Of a stretch of 64,000 nucleotides of DNA, positions 25,282 through 34,291 are shown piece by piece. The notes beneath the pieces are model-generated. The model saw only the letters and a program-made list of their open reading frames with translations. It was not told the DNA's origin and made no database searches. Source of the stretch: an uncultured Prevotellaceae bacterium (GTDB taxonomy: Bacteria > Bacteroidota > Bacteroidia > Bacteroidales > Bacteroidaceae); the NCBI GenBank assembly GCA_946540735.1, contig CAMNIN010000003.1, forward strand, positions 1-64,000. The letters run 5' to 3'. The position numbers were made by a program, and so were the translations under genes. Position 1 is the first letter of the stretch; each line of letters begins with the position of its first letter.

Positions 25282-26349
25282 TTAAAGGTACATTAAGTCT
25301 GGAACAACGATCTTGTTTGTTGTAATCCGTCCTGTACAAAGGGCAAAACCAACACCAACGGCAGCCATTCCTAAAGACAATTTTTTCTCAGTCAACTCTT
25401 TCTGTAAATTTGTTACCATAAGAAGTGGCAATGTCGCTCCACTGGTATTCCCAAATTCCTGGATATTATATGGAAATTTCTCAGGAGGGAAACCAAGTTT
25501 TTTGCGAACTTTTTCACACATAAACTTGTTCGCTTGATGGAAAAGCATATAATCCAAATCTTCTAACATGTTAATACCTTCGTGTTCGCATAGTGCACGA
25601 AACTGTTTGGGAACATTTCTGATTGCGAAAGAGAAAACCTCCTCCCCATCCATTTTCTCATGGAGACGTGTTCTCTTTACTCCATATTCATATTCTTCTA
25701 ATTCAAAAGATTTTTGGTTTACGGGGTTTCGGCTGCCGCCATCAGGAACAATCAAACAATCATATTTAGAACCGTCTGTCAGATATTTGAAATCCATCTT
25801 ATCTGCTTTGTCGGGATTATACTCTAACGCAGTAACAGTTCCTGCATCTCCTAAGAGAAGATACATGCTTTTGTCTTCATAGCAAGCGTATTCCGATTGT
25901 GTGTTGCCACACATCAGTAGAGCTTTCTTGATGGTTCCATTTTGCATTAAGCTGCTCGCTGTTCCTAAACCTACCATATATCCTGGACATCCCAATGTCA
26001 TATCAAAAGCGATACAATTGCTGGTGATTCCAAGTTTGTTTTGAAGTACACATGCTGTAGAAGGCAACCTATAGTCACATGTCTGTGATGCAAAAATGAT
26101 AAGTCCTATTTCAGATTTATCCCATCCAAGTTCTGCAATTAGTTTTTCGGAAGCCTTTTGACATAAGTCAGAAGTGCAAATACTTCCATCGTGAATGGCG
26201 CAATGACGACGTTCTATACCCGTCGTATTAATATAATTATTTAATTCTTCTTCTGAAAGAAGAGTATAATCTCTATTATTTTCAACTCGTCTGGGAACGC
26301 AAGCTGCGATGCCAGATACCTTTACATTTTTAATATTCAGGTACGACAT
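25282..26349 (-). CDS. 3-oxoacyl-ACP synthase III (KASIII/FabH-like)
   Basis: A 355-residue thiolase-fold enzyme with an apparently intact catalytic triad: Cys121 in TLGCPGYMVG, His271 in LFHQANKF and Asn301 in EFGNTSGAT. The start (VSGIAACVPRRVENNRDYTL) and ELNNYINTTGIERRH are typical of FabH-like proteins. It should condense an acyl-CoA or acyl-ACP starter with malonyl-ACP. A carrier protein gene (26356-26586) and a malonyltransferase gene (26616-27563) lie directly upstream and a reductase directly downstream. One round would give a 3-hydroxyacyl-ACP. It is distinct from, but paralogous to, the KASIII at 31594-32652. Confidence 0.9.
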   Translation of the reverse strand: MSYLNIKNVKVSGIAACVPRRVENNRDYTLLSEEELNNYINTTGIERRHCAIHDGSICTSDLCQKASEKLIAELGWDKSEIGLIIFASQTCDYRLPSTACVLQNKLGITSNCIAFDMTLGCPGYMVGLGTASSLMQNGTIKKALLMCGNTQSEYACYEDKSMYLLLGDAGTVTALEYNPDKADKMDFKYLTDGSKYDCLIVPDGGSRNPVNQKSFELEEYEYGVKRTRLHEKMDGEEVFSFAIRNVPKQFRALCEHEGINMLEDLDYMLFHQANKFMCEKVRKKLGFPPEKFPYNIQEFGNTSGATLPLLMVTNLQKELTEKKLSLGMAAVGVGFALCTGRITTNKIVVPDLMYL

Positions 26350-26355
26350 TTCTGC

Positions 26356-26586
26356 TTATAGTTTTTCTTGAATTAAGTTGTACAATTCTTCTATAGTTTT
26401 GCATTTCCTCAAATCTGCTCCTGTGACACCTGCATCAAATTCATCATCAACCATAGAGATAATAGACAACGCAGTTAATGATCCCCATTCTTCCAACTCA
26501 CGGAAATGTGTATCTGCTTTAAAGTTTTCTTCAGGAGTGTCATCAAACTCAGCGGCAAATGCCTTTACAAATTCATCTAATGTCAT
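26356..26586 (-). CDS. Acyl carrier protein with variant WGSL site
   Basis: A 76-residue acidic protein with ACP-type helices. The phosphopantetheine site reads EEWGSLTALSI (Ser36): the Asp normally before the serine (DSL) is replaced by Gly. It is clearly paralogous to the carrier at 35795-36028 (LDEFV..FA..FDDT near the start and a shared EELYN/EDLYN near the end). It lies between a FabD-type malonyltransferase and a KASIII gene, so it is the likely carrier of the malonyl or ketoacyl group. Whether a standard holo-ACP synthase modifies the variant site is unknown. Confidence 0.85.
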   Translation of the reverse strand: MTLDEFVKAFAAEFDDTPEENFKADTHFRELEEWGSLTALSIISMVDDEFDAGVTGADLRKCKTIEELYNLIQEKL

Positions 26587-26615
26587 AATTCAATAAGTTT
26601 TAATTGTTATAATCT

Positions 26616-27563
26616 TTATTCTTTTACTATTGAGAAGTCCATAATTTTCCCGTCATAGGAAGAGATGTGGAGCAGAGAATTCACCATGGCTTGAGGTTTC
26701 ATTCGCCCTACTATTTTTTGTAATGTGTTATCAGTTCCTACTTCGAAATAATGTGTTACTCCATCGGCATCCATGTTGTTCACCATGTCTGTCCATAGCA
26801 CGCTACTGGTGATATGTTCAATAAGATTGTGACGCAACTCGTCCGGATTGGTGTGAGGCTTTGCATCCACGCACTGGTAGATAGGGATGCGGGGAGTTTT
26901 AAACTCTACTTCATTGATAAGGGCACCCAGCTCCTTCTTGGCTTCGTTCATAAATGGTGAATGAAAGGATCCTCCGATCGCCAAAGGAACGGCTTTCCGG
27001 GCACCTTCCTTCATAAATGCTTTACATGCAAGGCGTACGCCTTTTTTTGTTCCTGTTATGACGACTTGGCCAGGGCCGTTATGGTTGGCAAAATAGATGG
27101 CCTCCCCTGTTTCGTCCCAAATTTCTTTGATGCGCCGCTCTACGTACTCATCAGATAAACCGATGACAGCCCCCATGCCTGTTTTGACCGGTGCTGACTC
27201 ATAGGCTTTCTGTCCAATCAATGCACGGTTTAGCACCAATTTCAAGCCATCCTCAAGAGTGATGGCACCTGCGATGACCAATGCGGCAAACTCACCAAGG
27301 GAATGACCAGCTACCACGTCTGGATCGATTTCATCTTGAGCCATAGCCAAAGCTACTTCATAGATGAAAACGGAAGGCTGTGTGTTGCGTGTTTCCATCA
27401 GCTGTTCTTCTGTGCCTTTAAACATCACATCTGTGATTTTCCAACCAAGAAAATCATCCGCTCGATCGAATAATTCTTTGGCTTTTGGGGATAATGCATA
27501 CAAATCTTTGCCCATCCCTTCTTTCTGGCAACCTTGTCCAGGAAAAATGAATGCCGTTCTCAT
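26616..27563 (-). CDS. Malonyl-CoA:ACP transacylase (FabD-like)
   Basis: A 315-residue acyltransferase with the opening FIFPGQGCQKEGMGKDLY, the nucleophile in VVAGHSLGEFAAL (Ser88), catalytic His201 in GGSFHSPFM, and Arg113 in LVLNRALIGQ. In FabD the Arg at this place binds the malonyl carboxylate, so malonyl-CoA is the likely substrate. The C-terminal IPIYQCVDAKPHTNPDELRH and HYFEVGTDNTLQKIVGRM are standard. A housekeeping fabD would be expected elsewhere, so this looks like a dedicated copy feeding the local carrier proteins. Ends are intact. Confidence 0.9.
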   Translation of the reverse strand: MRTAFIFPGQGCQKEGMGKDLYALSPKAKELFDRADDFLGWKITDVMFKGTEEQLMETRNTQPSVFIYEVALAMAQDEIDPDVVAGHSLGEFAALVIAGAITLEDGLKLVLNRALIGQKAYESAPVKTGMGAVIGLSDEYVERRIKEIWDETGEAIYFANHNGPGQVVITGTKKGVRLACKAFMKEGARKAVPLAIGGSFHSPFMNEAKKELGALINEVEFKTPRIPIYQCVDAKPHTNPDELRHNLIEHITSSVLWTDMVNNMDADGVTHYFEVGTDNTLQKIVGRMKPQAMVNSLLHISSYDGKIMDFSIVKE

Positions 27564-27574
27564 GCGAAATACTC

Positions 27575-28249
27575 TTAATCAATAATCCTCTCCATCAGGA
27601 GTAAAGTATTATTTGGGAAAAAATCCTTAACTCTTGGATGTTGGGAAGTAAAACTATTTTTTGTTTTGAATCCCATCATTTTATTAATCAATATAATTAT
27701 TTTGTTTGATTCAAAAACATGCACCTGCATCTTTTTCACCTTAGGCCCCAAACTCTTAGCTCTAGCAATATGTGCTTCCATTAAATCTTGGATCAGAAAC
27801 TGTCCTTGATGTTCAGGTAAGACATATGAATATTCCCCTTGATAAGTACCCCATTCTCTTTCAATACTTAACTCTTTTGTTATCTCGATATTCTCCTGTG
27901 ATTTGAGTATTTTATCTTTGGGCAAGACATACATCAGAATGTTTGATTTCAACAAGGCCGACGGCATTTCGTCTTCGTTGTCCCCTTCAAGCCATCCTCC
28001 CATGGCAGCAACTGCTTTGCCATCATAATCAACCACAATGAAACTACTCAAAGATAGCTCACATCCATTCACTTCTTCTTCAAAAATCTGTGACAAATAA
28101 TCCCTCATCTCAGATTCTGTAACATCGAAATAGTTTGCTAGACCACATACCCCCGTAGAACTTTTCTCTGCTTGAATAACAGTCTCAACCAGAAAGTCTA
28201 TGTCTTTTGCTGCTGCAGGTCTGATTATATATTTGCTTGGGTCAATCAT
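27575..28249 (-). CDS. GNAT-family N-acyltransferase
   Basis: A 224-residue protein with a GNAT fold outline: YIIRPAAAKDIDFLVETVIQ at the start, SFIVVDYDGKAVAAMGGWLE as the central strands, YSYVLPEHQGQFLIQDLMEA as the acyl-CoA loop region (a degenerate Q-x-x-G-x-G), and MQVHVFESNKIIILINKMMG followed by F. It is 12 bases from the adenylating enzyme gene. A role in acylating an amino group of the sugar or of the activated amino acid is plausible. The substrate cannot be read. Confidence 0.7.
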   Translation of the reverse strand: MIDPSKYIIRPAAAKDIDFLVETVIQAEKSSTGVCGLANYFDVTESEMRDYLSQIFEEEVNGCELSLSSFIVVDYDGKAVAAMGGWLEGDNEDEMPSALLKSNILMYVLPKDKILKSQENIEITKELSIEREWGTYQGEYSYVLPEHQGQFLIQDLMEAHIARAKSLGPKVKKMQVHVFESNKIIILINKMMGFKTKNSFTSQHPRVKDFFPNNTLLLMERIID

Positions 28250-28260
28250 ACTTCATTTAT

Positions 28261-29763
28261 TTAAATGTTTATTATAGCTTTGAGCTTAACTTTATCCACC
28301 TTATCATTTGAGTTCAATGGGAAAATAGGCAAAAAGATAAGTCTTGAAGGTATCATATAAGCAGGCATCTTGGTGCGCATGTAAGCAATCATTTCATCAG
28401 GATTAAATTCTTCTGACTCTATAAACATCGCAATCTCTGTCAATTGATCCTTGTTGTCAAAAGCGAGGCACACCACATTCTTGCCGTTCAAGAACTCACG
28501 AGCATGAAACTCAATCTCGCCCATCTCAACACGGAAACCTTGTATTTTTGCTTGGTGGTCTAATCGGCCAGAGTACATAATGTCGCCATCGGCATCTTTA
28601 TAGCAAAGATCTCCCGTATGGTAGAAACGCATATCTGTTCCATTCACTTCTTTTTGAAAGAAAGAACTCTCATTTTTCTCGTCGTTCATCCAGTAGCCCT
28701 TGGTAACATGATCTCCAGCGATACATAACTCACCCTTTTCTCCGGCAGGAAGTTCATTGCCACTCTCATCGAGTATTAAACCAACACAGTTGGCCATCGG
28801 CTTTCCAATAGAGATGATGCCGTTCAGACTCTTATTGTACCCTCCTTTTGTTAGTTTATAATAAGTGCAATAGATGGTACATTCAGTAGGTCCGTAAAAA
28901 TCAAATATTTCAGTATTTGTCGCACAATTATACCAATCTTCCATCAGATTTAAGGGACATGCTTCTGCTGTCAATATGCAAGTTCTTAAACTAGATGCAT
29001 CAATCTCGTTAAAATAGGGCTTCAGATACCTCAGCATGGAAGGAGCCATGGCACCGAATGTAATCTTGTGCTCATCAATGAGTTCGCTGGCATATATGTA
29101 CTTAATCTGCCCGTGAGGAATTGTATAAACGCAAGCACCTTTGGTTAACGCAACAAGGTAGCTTTGGACAGATACATCAAAAGACAAATCAAAAGCCTGT
29201 AAACACCTGTCTTCACAGGTGATCCCAATTCCAGTTTTCCAAAAGGAATCCATGAATGCGGCAATATTCTTGCGCATGAGTTGCACTCCTTTTGGCTTTC
29301 CTGTACTTCCGGATGTAAATAAGATGTATGCCAACTCATTTTCTGAAACATTCTCTTTCGGACTAAGCATGTCGTTTGAGTATAGAAGTGTTGCTGTTGG
29401 TATAACTTTCACTTTTTCATACCTTGATTTTTCAGAAGAGTCAAGTATTAGCTTTATACCCACTTGATCGCAAATGTCCAGACAACGTTCCAGCGGCCAG
29501 TTAGGATGGAGGGGGACATAGCAATAACCATCTAACCACAATGCGAAGATAGACGCGTAGGTCTCAATGTCATCATTGATGACCAATCCGACTTTCTCGT
29601 TCTCTTGTTTGGTTGACAAAAGTGCACATCTTATCTTTGAGATATGTCTGCCAAAGTCATTATATGAATAAAACTGGCCATTTATACAAAACGCATTTCT
29701 TTCTTTGCTACAGGAAATGCTGTCTAGCACAGGATTTAAGATTTCAGTATAGAAATTGTACAT
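28261..29763 (-). CDS. Amino-acid adenylation domain protein (DltA/NRPS A-domain-like)
   Basis: A 500-residue stand-alone adenylation enzyme. Core motifs are A2-like FALWLDGYCYVPLHPNWPLE, A3 AYILFTSGSTGKPKGVQLMR (about residues 145-163), A5 EIFDFYGPTECTIY, A7 FYHTGDLCYKDADG, A8 GRLDHQAKIQGFRVEMGEIE and A10 NSNDKVDKVKLKAI with the catalytic Lys. The second motif and overall layout match DltA-type and NRPS A domains rather than acyl-CoA synthetases. It probably activates a small amino or hydroxy acid and loads a local carrier protein. No condensation domain is present. The selected acid is unknown. Confidence 0.85.
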   Translation of the reverse strand: MYNFYTEILNPVLDSISCSKERNAFCINGQFYSYNDFGRHISKIRCALLSTKQENEKVGLVINDDIETYASIFALWLDGYCYVPLHPNWPLERCLDICDQVGIKLILDSSEKSRYEKVKVIPTATLLYSNDMLSPKENVSENELAYILFTSGSTGKPKGVQLMRKNIAAFMDSFWKTGIGITCEDRCLQAFDLSFDVSVQSYLVALTKGACVYTIPHGQIKYIYASELIDEHKITFGAMAPSMLRYLKPYFNEIDASSLRTCILTAEACPLNLMEDWYNCATNTEIFDFYGPTECTIYCTYYKLTKGGYNKSLNGIISIGKPMANCVGLILDESGNELPAGEKGELCIAGDHVTKGYWMNDEKNESSFFQKEVNGTDMRFYHTGDLCYKDADGDIMYSGRLDHQAKIQGFRVEMGEIEFHAREFLNGKNVVCLAFDNKDQLTEIAMFIESEEFNPDEMIAYMRTKMPAYMIPSRLIFLPIFPLNSNDKVDKVKLKAIINI

Positions 29764-29783
29764 ATTTCTCGTATTTTTATCTT

Positions 29784-30686
29784 TTAGCCAAGAAATGCTT
29801 TTATTTCCGCTAATTTAGAAAGATAGTATTTCTTATAATTGTCTTCCAAAATCTCTAAGGGAATTCGTTCTTCTTCGGGATATTTCTCTTCTTCATACTC
29901 AGCTATGGCTGTCGGCGAATACCTGAATCCAACGACCCTTGCAGGGTTTCCCATCACTAGGGCATAGGGGGGAACTTGCCTTTTGACGACTGCACCAGTT
30001 GAAATCATGGCCCCTCTTCCTATTTCCGAAACACCAGGCATGATGATTGCATGCGCCCCAATTCCAACATTATCTTTTATAACAAGTGGCGTTTTTATTA
30101 ATGAATGCCCAGATGAGTCTCTTTGTGTAAAATCAAGAGTGTGATTATGAGTCAAAATTTTTGTTCCTTCTGAAATATTAACATTATCTTCTATCGTTAA
30201 GCCCCCAGTAAAATCAATATCTGAATTTCTGGCTAAAATTACATTCTTACCTATGCTTATAGATCCAAATGAAAAATGTTCACGCCTTATTTCTACATTA
30301 TATTGTACATGAAGATCTTTACCTGTATTGAAGAATTTGGTATAAGCATTCTTGCGCGCTATAGAACCTTTGGGCGTTCTTTCCCATTTCTTTTGAGTCC
30401 ATCTCTCAAGAAACTTATGGTTAGTATAATTATCTATTACCCATCGGTCATGAAGCAAATTTTCATCGCCTATTCTTTTTGCTAATAGTTCAAATTTTTG
30501 CTTGTCTTGCTTCCAAAGTTCATTCTTTTTGTATTGATTACTGAAGACAAAATACTTCCGAAAACAACAAATGATGTCTATAAATACCTTTAGCCGTCCT
30601 TTACCAGACTCCTTTGATATGCCAGCAGAATCTTTCCAACCATAAATGATGATTTGTTTTATTCGTTTTATTCTAAGCCAATCCAT
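29784..30686 (-). CDS. Left-handed beta-helix acyltransferase (paralogue 1)
   Basis: A 300-residue protein. An N-terminal basic helical domain (MDWLRIKRIKQIIIYGWKDS) of about 110 residues precedes a hexapeptide-repeat beta-helix from about residue 130 to 260. The helix contains FGSISIGKNVILARNSDIDF, NVNISEGTKILTHNHTLDFT and NVGIGAHAIIMPGVSEIGRG, ending PPYALVMGNPARVVGF. The His in THNH near residue 195 may be catalytic. It shares the same opening and domain layout with the next gene upstream, so the two are tandem duplicates. An acyl-ACP or acyl-CoA donor and a sugar acceptor are the likely partners. Confidence 0.75.
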   Translation of the reverse strand: MDWLRIKRIKQIIIYGWKDSAGISKESGKGRLKVFIDIICCFRKYFVFSNQYKKNELWKQDKQKFELLAKRIGDENLLHDRWVIDNYTNHKFLERWTQKKWERTPKGSIARKNAYTKFFNTGKDLHVQYNVEIRREHFSFGSISIGKNVILARNSDIDFTGGLTIEDNVNISEGTKILTHNHTLDFTQRDSSGHSLIKTPLVIKDNVGIGAHAIIMPGVSEIGRGAMISTGAVVKRQVPPYALVMGNPARVVGFRYSPTAIAEYEEEKYPEEERIPLEILEDNYKKYYLSKLAEIKAFLG

Positions 30687-30688
30687 AG

Positions 30689-31588
30689 CTAATTGTTTAC
30701 GAATTTGCGTATTTCTTTTATGCGTGACTTGAAATATCTATCGTAGTCTTTTCGGAATTGTTCCATTGAGATACGTTGATCTTCAGGATATTCTCTTTCT
30801 ATTGCAGAGACCTCTTCAGGATTCATAACGAAGCCAACAACTTTGGCAGGATTTCCAATAACAACGGCATAAGGTGGGATATTTTTACGTACAACAGCGC
30901 CCGCACCTATTCTCGAATGTCGACCTATATGAGTAACTGTTTCAAGTATCATCGCTTTTGATCCTACAGACACACCTTCCTCAATAATAAGGTGTGTCTG
31001 TCGAAGAGTTCCTTTTCCTTTAAGTGTTAATGCTCCTGCTACATGTGAGTGTGTTTCAATTACAACTCCATCGGAAAGAGCTACATTATCATATATTTCT
31101 AAAAAGCCAGAATAATCTATAAATACGTTTTTTGCAAGAAGTACATTTTTCCCTAACTTAATAGTGCCGTCCAGATAATGCTCACGATGAATATGTACGT
31201 TGAACTGAACTATTAATCCTTCCCCAGCGTTGAACTCTTTAGTATAAGCTTTTTTACGTTTCTGCTGCATCGAAGGAGACTGCTCATATTTTATGTCCGT
31301 CCATTTTCTGATAAATTTCCAATTTCGGTAGTTTTCACGTACCCAATTGTCACGCCTTTTGTTTTCAAGCCCAATCGGAATGGCAATCTTTGCTTGTTCT
31401 TCTTGTGGAAGTCGCCATAGCTCTTTAATCCTGTATTGATTGCTATAAATATAATAGCATCGATAAGCATGAACAATTTGGATAAAGACAGTAAATCGTG
31501 ATTTACCGGAGTCTGAAGCGATTGCCTTAGATTCTGCCCATCCATACTTGAACAGTTGATAAATACGGCGTTTTGAAAGCCAATCCAT
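30689..31588 (-). CDS. Left-handed beta-helix acyltransferase (paralogue 2)
   Basis: A 299-residue protein with the same plan as its downstream neighbour: basic helical start MDWLSKRRIYQLFKYGWAES, a linker ENYRNWKFIRKWTDIKYEQS, and a C-terminal beta-helix. The helix has LDGTIKLGKNVLLAKNVFID, NVALSDGVVIETHSHVAGAL and GVSVGSKAMILETVTHIGRH, ending PPYAVVIGNPAKVVGF. The possible active-site His is in ETHSH. It lies 2 bases from the paralogue and 5 bases after a KASIII gene. Two copies suggest two acylation sites or two acyl groups; this is inference. Confidence 0.75.
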   Translation of the reverse strand: MDWLSKRRIYQLFKYGWAESKAIASDSGKSRFTVFIQIVHAYRCYYIYSNQYRIKELWRLPQEEQAKIAIPIGLENKRRDNWVRENYRNWKFIRKWTDIKYEQSPSMQQKRKKAYTKEFNAGEGLIVQFNVHIHREHYLDGTIKLGKNVLLAKNVFIDYSGFLEIYDNVALSDGVVIETHSHVAGALTLKGKGTLRQTHLIIEEGVSVGSKAMILETVTHIGRHSRIGAGAVVRKNIPPYAVVIGNPAKVVGFVMNPEEVSAIEREYPEDQRISMEQFRKDYDRYFKSRIKEIRKFVNN

Positions 31589-31593
31589 TCCAC

Positions 31594-32652
31594 TTACATC
31601 TTTTTAATAGGAATTACAAGCATCGGTTTTGTGTGCAATACTGCTGTTGCCCATGTCAGTCCTAACCCAAATGAAGAACATAGCAATGTCAATGGCTTAG
31701 CTGATAACTCGTTTGCTATCTCGGAAGTCATTAGCATGAGTATAGAGGCTCCGCCTAAATTACCAAATTCTTGCAGATTGTAAGGCACTTTCTCAACAGG
31801 CAATTTCAATTTCTTGACCAGTCGGTCTACAATCAATTTGTTGGCTTGATGGATCAGGAAATAGTCAATGTCATTATTCTTGTCTAATCCTTGTTCCTCC
31901 ATCATTTTCTTTACACTGGTTGCAGGACGTGTGATGGCAAAAGAGAATACATTCATACCATTGATTAAAGCATCTTTGGGAGCTCTTATGATTCCGTTGC
32001 CAAAATCTTCTTCGATGAATGATTCTTGACTTATAGGATGCCGATATCCTCCATGAGGGGTCATCAGTGCTTGATATCCTGAGCCTAAAGTGTTGAAATC
32101 TATGATGATGTCTTCAGCTGTCGTGTCAAATTCGAGCGCCAGTGCAGTTCCGCTATCACCGAAAAGAGGGCCTCTGCTTTTATCTTTTGGATTGCCCATT
32201 CTCATAGCAGTGTCACCCACAAGGATTAATGCCCGCTTTGCTGTTCCTGCTGTCAATAGGTTTCCTGCCACTGTTATTGAATACAAACAGCCACAACATC
32301 CCATAGGCAAGTCTAATACAAATGTGCTTGTAGGTAGCCCCAAGCGATCTTGTAATATCGCTGATGTCGGTGGTGTCTTATAATCTCCAGTGACAGATGT
32401 GAAAAGCAGTACATCGATACTCTCTTTCTCCCATCCCAACCCTTCAATAAGCCTTTCTGCCGCATCAAGGCATAAATCAGAGGCGCAAATGTCCTCTGGA
32501 GCAATATATCTGTTTTTGATGCCAACGGTGGCATCAAACAGATCGGCTTCTTCTTGCGTGAAAAAGGGAAAGTCTGCTGTCTTGACAGCATGATTGGGGA
32601 CTGTTCCTGTCACTCCCCTTAAAGCCACGTTCTTAATTTGCCAGCTTGCCAT
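31594..32652 (-). CDS. 3-oxoacyl-ACP synthase III (KASIII/FabH-like), second copy
   Basis: A 352-residue thiolase-fold enzyme with catalytic Cys119 in PMGCCGCLYS, His268 in LIHQANKL and Asn298 in EFGNLGGAS, matching the FabH triad. The site is cysteine-rich (GCCGC), unlike the GCPGY of the other copy, and the region after Asn298 is LGGAS instead of TSGAT, so starter choice may differ. It shares its start position with the stop of the carrier gene 32652-32891 and is followed by two acyltransferase genes. It should extend a starter with malonyl-ACP. Confidence 0.9.
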   Translation of the reverse strand: MASWQIKNVALRGVTGTVPNHAVKTADFPFFTQEEADLFDATVGIKNRYIAPEDICASDLCLDAAERLIEGLGWEKESIDVLLFTSVTGDYKTPPTSAILQDRLGLPTSTFVLDLPMGCCGCLYSITVAGNLLTAGTAKRALILVGDTAMRMGNPKDKSRGPLFGDSGTALALEFDTTAEDIIIDFNTLGSGYQALMTPHGGYRHPISQESFIEEDFGNGIIRAPKDALINGMNVFSFAITRPATSVKKMMEEQGLDKNNDIDYFLIHQANKLIVDRLVKKLKLPVEKVPYNLQEFGNLGGASILMLMTSEIANELSAKPLTLLCSSFGLGLTWATAVLHTKPMLVIPIKKM

Positions 32653-32891
32653 CAGAGTTCGATGTCGTATTTTGCCAAAATGGTCTTGGCATTGTCATAA
32701 GATGTGATATCCAAAATGTCCTCAGCATCAAGCATGATGTCGAATTCATCCTCAATGGCTGAAGTCAGACTCAGCTGATGTACGGAGTCCCATCCTTCAA
32801 CGGTTGTGTTGTTAAACTCTGAATTGAGTGCATCTGACTCAACAGAGAAAACCTCACAAAAAATATTGTTCAATTTCTCTAAATTTCTCAT
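32652..32891 (-). CDS. Acyl carrier protein
   Basis: A 79-residue acidic carrier protein with the site VEGWDSVHQLSL (Ser36), a regular D-S motif with Val after the serine. It lies 13 bases after the adenylating enzyme gene and its stop overlaps the start of the KASIII gene. That order (ligase, carrier, condensing enzyme) suggests the ligase loads this carrier with a starter acid. It is less like the other three carriers than they are to each other in the flanking helices. Confidence 0.9.
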   Translation of the reverse strand: MRNLEKLNNIFCEVFSVESDALNSEFNNTTVEGWDSVHQLSLTSAIEDEFDIMLDAEDILDITSYDNAKTILAKYDIEL

Positions 32892-32904
32892 ATAAATCGT
32901 TTTT

Positions 32905-34284
32905 TTATTGATTGATTACTTTTCCTGCTTCATTTCTGAGTATGGCATCTACCACTTTCACCTTAATGTTCTGATGGAATAGATGAGTTTTTTCTTCGAT
33001 GAATGATGGCAATTGGTCAGCTATAGCTGAGTTTGTGGTCAAGACAATCAGTTGCTGATCATCCCCTTTACAATAACAATCAGTCTGATACTTGGATTTA
33101 ATCAGATTTTCCACTTCGTCGAGACCGATGCGCAGGCCAAAAATCTTCAGGAATCGTTTCATGCGTCCAACGATGAAAAAACATCCATCAGCATCGCGGT
33201 GAGCTATATCTCCTGTGTGCATGATACCATGATTCTCGTCTCCTTTTTTCAGGTCTTCTAAACAGGTGGCATAGCCCAAAGTGACATTTTCACCACGATA
33301 TACCATCTCGCCTGTAGCCTCGCCTTCGAATGTCTCGTTCCCTTCGGCGTCAACAATAGACAATTGCCCGCCAGGCTCTGCGAATCCTATACTACAAGTT
33401 TTGGATAAAGCCAATTCTGCAGGGAGGTATGCCATGCGGGCGGTGCATTCTGATTGACCGTATGTGGCGATGAATTTCATTCCTTTATCATGAGCATATT
33501 GAGCCAATGAGTGAAACATCTCGGGAGTGAGTTTGCCGCCGCCTTGAGTGATAATTCTAAGGTTGGGCAAGTCCATCCTGGTGAAACGCATCTTGGCTAA
33601 AATCTCATAGCTGTATGGCACGCCCGTGAAACTCGTTGCTTCTTTGAGCATCGCCCAAAATCCTTTATCAAGAAGTGATCGATTTGAAAGCAAAAGCGTC
33701 GCCCCTGCAAATAAGTGTGATGCAATAACAGATAACCCCATGGTGTAATGCATGGGTAAAATGGCCATGGCTTTCTCTTCCTCGGTCAATTCGAATAACC
33801 TCTTTACATTATCGGCATTGGCTTCAATGTTGCGATAGCTATGACGGACCAATTTAGGACTTCCTGTTGAGCCGGATGTCGGAAGAAGAAGGGATAATTC
33901 TTCATACAATTCTACTGGAGGAAGTCCTGTTTTCACTAATGAATAGTCCCATGCAGAAAAAAGGACCTCATAACCTAATTTTGTCACCAAGGAGTTTGGA
34001 ATCCATAAAAAGGCCGGTCGATAAAGATCTCTAAGATGATCATACAGACCCTCTTCTGTCTTGGCACTGATGACAAGAGGCACTATCTTGTTAATCAGAC
34101 ATGAAGTATAGCCTAACAGAGAACCTATTCTATTCTCTGACAACAAAAAGATAAGGGATCTTTGGGGAACAAATTTGGCGAATTCTATAGAAAAATCGCA
34201 AATATCACCGTATGAGATAGATTGACCGCTGTCATCGATGACAGCTATTCTATTTTTTTCTTTTTTGTCTAAATTCAGAAACAT
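32905..34284 (-). CDS. AMP-binding acyl-acid ligase
   Basis: A 459-residue ANL-superfamily enzyme. The P-loop-like motif is LSLLLPTSGSTGSPKLVRHS, the A5 region ITQGGGKLTPEMF then FIATYGQSECTARMAYLP, the A7/A8 region HTGDIAHRDADGCFFIVGRM followed by KRFLKIFGLRIGLDEVE, and the end NEAGKVINQ with the catalytic Lys. It is slightly shorter than typical acyl-CoA synthetases because the N-terminal domain is trimmed. The relaxed A5 sequence points to a carboxylic acid rather than a standard amino acid. Together with the adjacent ACP it probably makes an acyl-ACP starter. The acid is unknown. Confidence 0.8.
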   Translation of the reverse strand: MFLNLDKKEKNRIAVIDDSGQSISYGDICDFSIEFAKFVPQRSLIFLLSENRIGSLLGYTSCLINKIVPLVISAKTEEGLYDHLRDLYRPAFLWIPNSLVTKLGYEVLFSAWDYSLVKTGLPPVELYEELSLLLPTSGSTGSPKLVRHSYRNIEANADNVKRLFELTEEEKAMAILPMHYTMGLSVIASHLFAGATLLLSNRSLLDKGFWAMLKEATSFTGVPYSYEILAKMRFTRMDLPNLRIITQGGGKLTPEMFHSLAQYAHDKGMKFIATYGQSECTARMAYLPAELALSKTCSIGFAEPGGQLSIVDAEGNETFEGEATGEMVYRGENVTLGYATCLEDLKKGDENHGIMHTGDIAHRDADGCFFIVGRMKRFLKIFGLRIGLDEVENLIKSKYQTDCYCKGDDQQLIVLTTNSAIADQLPSFIEEKTHLFHQNIKVKVVDAILRNEAGKVINQ

Positions 34285-34291
34285 AGAGCTC